64,000 nt of DNA. Origin: Euphorbia lathyris (Eukaryota > Streptophyta > Magnoliopsida > Malpighiales > Euphorbiaceae). The stretch lies in NCBI RefSeq assembly GCF_963576675.1, contig NC_088910.1:26848531-26912530 (forward strand), read 5' to 3'. Position numbers and translations under genes: made by a program. Below, in pieces: positions 57,901 through 64,000 of this stretch (within the stretch, counting starts at the first letter, position 1; the number at the start of each line of letters is the position of its first letter). A model generated the notes under the pieces. That model saw only the letters and a list, made by a program, of their open reading frames with translations. It was not told the DNA's origin and did no database searches.

Positions 57901-60047
57901 ACATCTATACCACAAACGGAATGCACTTCGTTAGGAAATTCCATGGCATCATAAACATTAAATTGAACTGTTTTACCATCGAATTCCATAGTCAATGTTG
58001 CTTTGTGAACATCTATCTTGGTCCGAGCGGTCGTTAGGAATGGTCTTCCTAACAAGATTTCTGATGCCTCCGAGGAACGATCATCATCTTCCATGTCAAT
58101 AACAAAGAAGTCAGCTGGAAAAATTAATCCATCAACCTGCACCAAAACATCTTCTAACACCCCCTCGGGGTAAACAATAGATTTGTTAGCCAGTTGAATA
58201 ACGACGCCAGTTTCTTCAAGAGGACTAGCATTTAAAGATGAATAAACAGACTTAGGCATGACATTTATAGACGCTCCTAAATCACACATCGCCGGTTTAA
58301 TACTAGTATTCCCAATCTGACATGGAACAGCGAACATACCTCTATCCTTACTTTTTTGGGGCATTTTTCTTTGAAGTACAGCCGACACATTGGCATCCAT
58401 GGTGATCTTTTCATACCCAACTCTCTTAGTTTTATTAATGCACAAATCTTTAAGGAACTTAGCATATCGAGGAACTTGTTTAACAATATCAATTAATGGA
58501 ATATTTACCTCGACCTTACGAAATACCTCAAAGATGTCCTTCTCTTCCTTTTCCTTCTTCGATTTGTCGAACCGATTCGGGTAAGGTGCTGGAGTAACTA
58601 AAGGAGGGAGTTTATCTCGCTTTTGCACTTCTTCTTCAAGGATTTTATCTTCCTCGACGACGCTCTTCTTGTTGGCCGGCTTGTTTAAAACGGGCTGCTC
58701 TATTTCTCTTCCGTTACAAAGGGTGATTGCGCTCACGTTTTGCCTTGGATTGTCCACCGGTTGAGAGGGCATCTTACCTTGAGATTGAATTTCACTCAGA
58801 GCAGTAGCTATTTGAGTCATTTGTTTCTGGAGTTCCTGCACATTAGTTGCAAGATTATGGACAACATCAGTTAAAGGCATACCTGAGTTTTGGGTGGATT
58901 GGTGAGGCCGTGATTGATAATTTTGCTGCCTTGGTCCATAGCTGAGGTTTGGATTATCACGCCACCCTAGGTTGTACGTATTAGAGTACGGATCGTACGT
59001 TCTTTGATTTTGCCATTGGTACCCATTAAGTGCATTGGCTTGTTCCGAATTTTCTTCATACAGAACAGGGCATTCATCAGTGGCGTGTTCAGTGGCAGTA
59101 CAAATTCCACACTTCTTCACCTGAGCCGCCTTCCCGAGAGCTAAGTTCTGCACAAGACTAGTCAGTTTATTCAATTTCTTTTCAATGTTAGAACTGCTTG
59201 CCTCATACGCCTTTTTGGGACCTTCCTGAACTTTCCCAAACTGTTGAGAAATTGCTGCAATTACTCTGATCAATTCCTTAGCCGCGGTTGGTGTTTTGTC
59301 GAGGAAACATCCTCCGCTTGCCGCGTCCACCATTTTTCTTTCCATGCTAAGCATCCCTTCATAGAAATATTGGATTAGAGAATTTTCAGCTATCCCGTGT
59401 TGAGGGAAATTTTCACATAACTTCTTGAACCTCTCCCAATACTCATGAAGCGACTCCACATCTTTTTGCTTGATTCCACTGATTTCTCTCCGAATTAATG
59501 CCGCTCGGGAGGCTGGAAAATATTTGTCCAGGAATGATTGTACAATCTGGTTCCATATAGTGATTGTTCCTAATGGCAAATTTAAAAGCCAATCCTTGGC
59601 TGCATCTTCTAGTGAGAATGGGAACGCTCTCAACTTCACTTGTTCTTCCGTTACTCCTTGCGGTCTCATGCTGGAGCACACCACATGGAATTGCTTAAGA
59701 TGCTTATGAGGACTTTCACTCTCCATGCCGTGAAACTTGGGCAACAAATGAATCAACCCGGATTTCAGCTCAAACGACACATCCAAGTTGGGATATGTGA
59801 TGCATAGGGGCTGATTATTGACCTCTTGCGCCTGAAGTTGTCTTAGAGTTCTGTCTGCCATTGTTTCCTCTTCAGATTGTTCACTTCCTTCGCTGGATAT
59901 TTCTTCTTCGTCACTAGAACTCGAAGTTTCAGCGCTTTGTAATTTCTGTAACCTTACTTCCTTGCGAAACCTCTGAGCCAGTAGTTCTATTTCTGATTCA
60001 AAGAGAAGTTGTTCTGAATTTTTGGACCTGGTCATAAAAGAAATCAA
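57750..60047 (-). CDS. Athila-type gag-protease of element D, intact frame
   Basis: This 765-residue frame starts 16 bases inside the primer site side of the 5' LTR (MISFMTRSKNSEQ; the second Met, MTRSKNS, is the likelier start). Order: acidic Ser-rich N-terminus; gag core (about 95-270: PLCITYPNLDVSFELKSG, LRAFPFSLEDAAKDWL, FLDKYFPASRAALIR, YFYEGM); one zinc knuckle CGICTATEHATDEC (about 315); Pro/Gln-rich linker; AITLCNGREIEQP; then an aspartic protease with CDLGASINVMPKSVY and LLGRPFLTTARTKID. The last about 35 residues (from about YRWLLKK) are an out-of-frame reading of integrase sequence created by the deletion. Gag would assemble particles and the protease would process it. It could still supply gag in trans. 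Confidence 0.88.
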   Translation of the reverse strand: MISFMTRSKNSEQLLFESEIELLAQRFRKEVRLQKLQSAETSSSSDEEEISSEGSEQSEEETMADRTLRQLQAQEVNNQPLCITYPNLDVSFELKSGLIHLLPKFHGMESESPHKHLKQFHVVCSSMRPQGVTEEQVKLRAFPFSLEDAAKDWLLNLPLGTITIWNQIVQSFLDKYFPASRAALIRREISGIKQKDVESLHEYWERFKKLCENFPQHGIAENSLIQYFYEGMLSMERKMVDAASGGCFLDKTPTAAKELIRVIAAISQQFGKVQEGPKKAYEASSSNIEKKLNKLTSLVQNLALGKAAQVKKCGICTATEHATDECPVLYEENSEQANALNGYQWQNQRTYDPYSNTYNLGWRDNPNLSYGPRQQNYQSRPHQSTQNSGMPLTDVVHNLATNVQELQKQMTQIATALSEIQSQGKMPSQPVDNPRQNVSAITLCNGREIEQPVLNKPANKKSVVEEDKILEEEVQKRDKLPPLVTPAPYPNRFDKSKKEKEEKDIFEVFRKVEVNIPLIDIVKQVPRYAKFLKDLCINKTKRVGYEKITMDANVSAVLQRKMPQKSKDRGMFAVPCQIGNTSIKPAMCDLGASINVMPKSVYSSLNASPLEETGVVIQLANKSIVYPEGVLEDVLVQVDGLIFPADFFVIDMEDDDRSSEASEILLGRPFLTTARTKIDVHKATLTMEFDGKTVQFNVYDAMEFPNEVHSVCGIDVIRPITEHALSPIGKMNYRWLLKKASKSKVSGSCKYRSLKSYRMKLMRAQ

Positions 60048-60062
60048 ATCAAATTAGATTAT

Positions 60063-60079
60063 TCCCAGCAACGGCGCCA
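60063..60079 (-). other. Primer binding site of element D (tRNA-Asp type)
   Basis: The minus strand reads TGGCGCCGTTGCTGGGA, five bases inside the 5' LTR, one mismatch from the Athila tRNA-Asp site. Confidence 0.85.
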
Positions 60080-60084
60080 AAATT

Positions 60085-61473
60085 TGATGGGTGCCGAATC
60101 CATCAAAAATAATCCCAACTTTTCCTAAACGAATAATTTGTAATAGAGCAAGTAGAGGTCGAACCCAAAGGAATAATATTGATTTAAAACTTCTAACGAC
60201 CTAACAAAATAATTAAATGGGGGTTTCAAAATTGTGGGGCTTATTAAATTAAAGGTAGCAAGTAAAAGATATGACAAAAACAAAACAGAAATTAAAGAAG
60301 GTTTGTGAATAATATTTTGATGAATTCGGTCAAGGGGAATCGCAGGATAATTCATACGTTAACGATCATTGACAGATAAAATTGTATTCTCATGTATTCA
60401 CCGGGTCAGTTTGGCGTGTTCTTCCTTAATAGTGAACTAGTTAAGCACGTCAAATAACTTGTTCCTAATCAATAAACAACCCTATCTCAGCGCCTAAGGT
60501 TTGATTTACTGACAGATTAGAAAATAGAAGAACCTGATCTTAGTTAATCGTCTCTCAGCGTCGGCGATTATAAACTAACTTATCTGTCCATTTGACTCAG
60601 ATGAATCCAGCTTGATTCGTATTAATGTCACGCGGAATACATACTCAGGTTTGTCAAACTTGAGTTCGTTCTTCCAAACACGAAACTAGCTTGGTTCAAA
60701 TAGTCAATGGCTACTTTGTTTGGTTGTCTTAGGTGAAACTCTAATCAACCAAATCAGCTTTATGATTATTCGATTCAACAAACAACCTGCAGTTATCATT
60801 CATAGAACAAATAATCAATTGAGAATAATTCTCTGAACACGATGAACAGATAAACGGCTTAATAAATTGAGAAAAATGAAATACAACGATCTCACGATAA
60901 CGGAGAAAAATCCCTTAAATTAACCCTTAACCGAAATAAACAAGTTAGCTACGAATAGCCATGGAACGTATATGTTTTCTGCTGGAAAAATAAAATGTAA
61001 AACTGATGTTCTGGACTTGGAAAATCTGCCCTTCTTAAGTCTATCACGATTCCTCAAAATAAGGAATTAAAATCCCTTCAAATTAGCTATAGAATCCTTC
61101 TTCAAATTTGAAATTAATTGCCTCCTCATTTGTCTCCTACAAATTCGTGCTTTAGCTGAAAATCCTGTTCTCTTTTCGTCCAATCCGGATCAGGAAAGCA
61201 ATCCCATTCGAAGTAGGAAACTGTCAGCCCGTAACTGCCTTAGTCTTGTGAAAGACTAACTCTGACTCAGACCAATATTTGCCCAATCAGCTCCGGATCA
61301 CGACCCGACATCAGCTCGGCCGAAATTAAGCCCAATTTATCTCCTTTTAGTCATCATTGGCCTGTAGAGATGAAAATACAAAAAACAAACAATAAAACCC
61401 GCAAAAATAACAAAACATTACAATTATAAAGCACAAAAGCGGGATTATTTATTGTCGAATTATGCACTTATCA
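60085..61473 (-). repeat. 5' LTR of element D
   Basis: This 1389-bp LTR has the same length as 53363-54751, with about 18 substitutions by eye, and ends CACTTATCA. The flanking GATAA at 61474-61478 is the second TSD copy. Confidence 0.93.
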
Positions 61474-61478
61474 GATAA

Positions 61479-62217
61479 CCGAAACATAAAATCGCACATG
61501 AAACAAAAAAATCATTTTCATTAATGAGGTTTGGAATTGGATTGTTTTGTACATAAGGATTACATCAATTTTCACTTTCACATAATAACCATAGGAGTAA
61601 ATTTGTACATAATCTAACAATAATATATCAATTAATTGTTTCATTTTTGTAAATTGCCAAAAAGTTCGATCTTCAATTGGTTCTTTTTGTTAAATAAAAA
61701 ATTAATTATATTTCATATATGTTAGATTAAATTTATAAAAAAATGGAGTATGCAAAGTGCCAAGGGTTAGGACCAGTTCTGAGTATAGGCTAGAAGTGTG
61801 ATCGCCTAGAACCTGAACCAAAAGGAGCCGGAATTGTTTTTTACTGTACATACAGTAATTTTTTTAAATGTAATTATAATACTCATTCATATCTAGAAAA
61901 TGATCAAATAATATGATATTTGAAATTTAAAATAGGTTCAAATTTCTATTTTAATTTTTTACGTATAATAATTTTTATTAAAAACTTTTTATCTCTTTTT
62001 TCACCTAGAACTCAAAAAGATGTCAAGACCGACCTATCTAGAGCCTCTAAAATACTAGAGTCGGCCCTAGTAGAAAGGCCCAAACCTGCCATGATGCAAT
62101 GAAGGAAATCGTTTACTATTATAGAACTTTGCAAAGCAACTAACGGATCAGATAGATCTTTGACTTTCTCCATCACGACTGCTATCATTGGATGAAGATG
62201 TACATGTTGTCGGATCT
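61479..62217. other. Unassigned AT-rich region
   Basis: No gene was seen. Around 61760-61830 and 62030-62075, short GC-richer blocks (GATCGCCTAGAACC and AGTCGGCCCTAG) flank an AT-rich core and might be ends of a degraded DNA transposon. This is not supported beyond the composition. Confidence 0.3.
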
Positions 62218-62464
62218 TAATATAAGATATATGATTGGACTTTAACTAAAAGCTCGAACACCCCCACACGCAAATGTCTATTGGGCTTGCAGCGTGCACA
62301 ACACAGGCCCATCCCGCCATGTGTTTTAATTCCACAAATTAATGATGTTGCCAGGACTCAAACCCTCGACCGTTGGGTCCTAGAGGCTCTGATACCATGT
62401 CATAGAACCGATTGAACTAAAAGCTCGAACTTATAGTTAAGGTCCAATCATATATCTTATATTA
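62218..62464. mobile_element. Small inverted-repeat element with a tRNA-Met-type primer-like word
   Basis: TAATATAAGATATATGATTG at 62218 is repeated as its exact reverse complement at the right end (62445-62464), and the inverted similarity extends about 40 bp (AACTAAAAGCTCGAAC-type). The 247-bp element has no ORF. Its minus strand contains TGGTATCAGAGCC, identical to the copia primer site, followed about 20 bases later by GGTTTGAGTCC, similar to a Pol III B box. It could be a MITE, a TRIM derivative or a SINE-like hybrid. TSD not resolved. Confidence 0.65.
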
Positions 62465-63470
62465 ATCTAAACTTCATTTATCCATTATATATTTAAGTCT
62501 CAAGTGACAAAAAAATAACAAACCAAGAGTTGTTTAGAATTTGTTTTGATATATATAATTTATAAAAATAATTATATATATTATTTATTTATTACGTAAT
62601 CCGAACCATCCAATCCAACCAAATAATCCGTGACCTGTCTATAAACCGGGTTTGATGTCCGGTCGGGTTCTAATAACATTGGTGATAGAGCCATTTATTT
62701 GAATTCCGAGTTGTCCGAGGAACATGAGTACCCATTTTCCTTGTTTCGATCGAGACAAAAACGTAACGGACATGGTGGCGATGAAGAGCTGATCTCATAG
62801 GTTATAAGCAAGAAGAAAGGGTTCCATAGATAAAATTTCCAAATCAAATTCCAGTACTATACTTATTGCCATTTGTAGAGCTGTTAAGAAAATACATAGA
62901 CTTCAAACATCAGCTCTTAGATCCTCCCAAATGTTAACCAGAGAATGCGCACTGGATTTGGTTCAATATTCGGCAACCATAATACTTCTCTATTAGAAAC
63001 TCGGATTATTTTATATTTTAACTTCAAAAAAAATGTGAGAATTTGGGTAATACCTTGTTTTATACACTTGTGCCACCAATATAGGATGTTGTGTAATCTA
63101 GCCTTGATCCCCTTACTAGAGACCATATTCATTGTAGAAAAGTGAGACCCATTTTATAGCCACTATTGGCAATATTTTAACGTGATTTACTAACAAGTTG
63201 CATGATAAGCTTGATCCAATTAGCCGAGAAACCTAATTTTTCGATCATATTGACAAGAAGTTCCATTCGAATCTTTCTAGGCTTTAAACATATCAATATG
63301 AAAATACATGAATATTTGTAAATCCTATCTCAAACTATTCGAGATCTTCCCTCCATTTCGCTAGATGTATATGATCGGAAAAACGGACTCATAACGGTAA
63401 CAACAACAATGCGGAATTAACCTTCATTATTAATCATTTTCTGACTTGAATGAATGTATGAGGAAACTAA
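62465..63470. other. Unassigned AT-rich region
   Basis: Nothing recognisable was found. The overlapping 66-71-codon frames near 62917-63145 on opposite strands have no support. Confidence 0.35.
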
Positions 63471-64000
63471 TTAGTAGAGCAACAACCAAACACAACGAAG
63501 CAACAACAGTAATAAAATGGAAGCCACACAAATACAATGAACAAGCACAATTTTTACGTGGAAAACCCCTTCAATGCAAGGAGTAAAAACCACGGGGACC
63601 TATATCAAATAATAATGGAAAATACACAAGTTCATCCCTAGATAACACTAGAGACATACACAATCAACATACAATCTTGGAATTTTCCCTCAAGAAGTAT
63701 GGAATCAATCACAACACAAAAGAAAAGAAGAACCTCAAACAAGTCACAAATTTGTCTACAATCTGCCCCTGGTACAAACTGGTTTTCCAAGCCTCCGAAT
63801 GACGATCACTCCGGTGAAAACAAATAAAAATATGTTAGGAAGCTCCTATCCAAAATTCAAGACGATCCAACGGTTTAATCTCCAGCTATGGGAAATTTCG
63901 TGTGGCTGGGTAGAATGGAAGAAGAACAGATTTTCTCTTTCTCTTTTCTTTGTGGTGGCTGAAAATAGAATTACAAAAACTTTCTTAAACTTACGCTTAT
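63471..64000. repeat. Possible LTR-type repeat at the window edge
   Basis: TTTTTACGTGGAAAACCCC and AAAAACCACGGGG near 63550-63600 are words I associate with plant copia/TRIM-like LTR repeats. The element runs off the window and no terminus was found. Confidence 0.3.

Larger units (their letters stand above)
53363..61473 (-). mobile_element. Athila-like gypsy element D with deleted polymerase
   Basis: This minus-strand element of 8111 bp has two 1389-bp LTRs (53363-54751 and 60085-61473) with TGATGGGTGCC...CACTTATCA ends and the exact TSD GATAA (53358-53362 and 61474-61478). The primer site at 60063-60079 is tRNA-Asp type. Gag plus protease (60047-57750) is an intact frame; then only the C-terminal end of integrase remains, so RT, RNase H and the integrase core are deleted. 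The 3' region is non-coding apart from a short possible ORF relic. LTR divergence by eye is about 1.3%. Confidence 0.93.

Noticed and set aside
53403..60355. Identical 76-codon hydrophobic frame in both LTRs of element D
   Set aside because: Identity between LTRs of one element is expected from LTR duplication and says nothing about coding; no related frame in another family was available.
62340..62395. Possible tRNA gene or Pol III gene
   Set aside because: Only an A-box-like primer word and a B-box-like word are present; no cloverleaf or terminator could be folded by eye.

Overview
The window is plant nuclear DNA, most likely from a eudicot. It opens with the 3' end of an intronless AP2/ERF (DREB-type) transcription factor gene. 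Almost everything else is retrotransposon sequence of plant-specific lineages: SIRE-type Ty1/copia, Athila-type Ty3/gypsy with tRNA-Asp primer sites, and L1-type LINEs with DUF4283 ORF1 and RNase H. I cannot name the species.

Layout. 1-525: partial ERF gene. 1069-4385: a tandemly duplicated AT-rich foldback unit containing a 26-bp minisatellite. 4448-45212: a nested transposon cluster. The outer element is a minus-strand LINE (4463-45197) with a 15-bp target site duplication. It is split by a minus-strand SIRE copia element (5773-38679, TSD ATACA) and by a solo LTR (41348-42920). The SIRE element is itself split by three insertions of one Athila-like LTR family: element B (14028-22464, TSD GTGAT), a solo LTR (24006-25485) and element C (25660-36946, TSD TGGAC). 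45213-49580: MITE-like and LTR-like remnants. 49601-52525: a second, 5'-truncated LINE with an 18-bp TSD, split by an LTR-like insert. 53363-61473: Athila-like element D (TSD GATAA), which keeps gag-protease but has lost RT, RNase H and the integrase core. 61474-64000: a small inverted-repeat element and unassigned AT-rich DNA.

How the parts work together. No retroelement here looks autonomous. The SIRE element has all its domains but is closed by nonsense codons, nearly all of the C-to-T (or G-to-A) type expected from deamination of methylated cytosine. B, C and D have intact LTRs, primer sites and TSDs but no polymerase, so they were presumably mobilised in trans. LTR pair divergence by eye (SIRE about 1.4%, B about 1%, C about 0.7%) agrees with the nesting order. 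The least ordinary content is in element C: two adjacent, mutually homologous ATHILA-ORF1-like genes, both open, downstream of a broken gag-protease. A shorter sibling (B) carries one of them. This is the best candidate for an under-described system.
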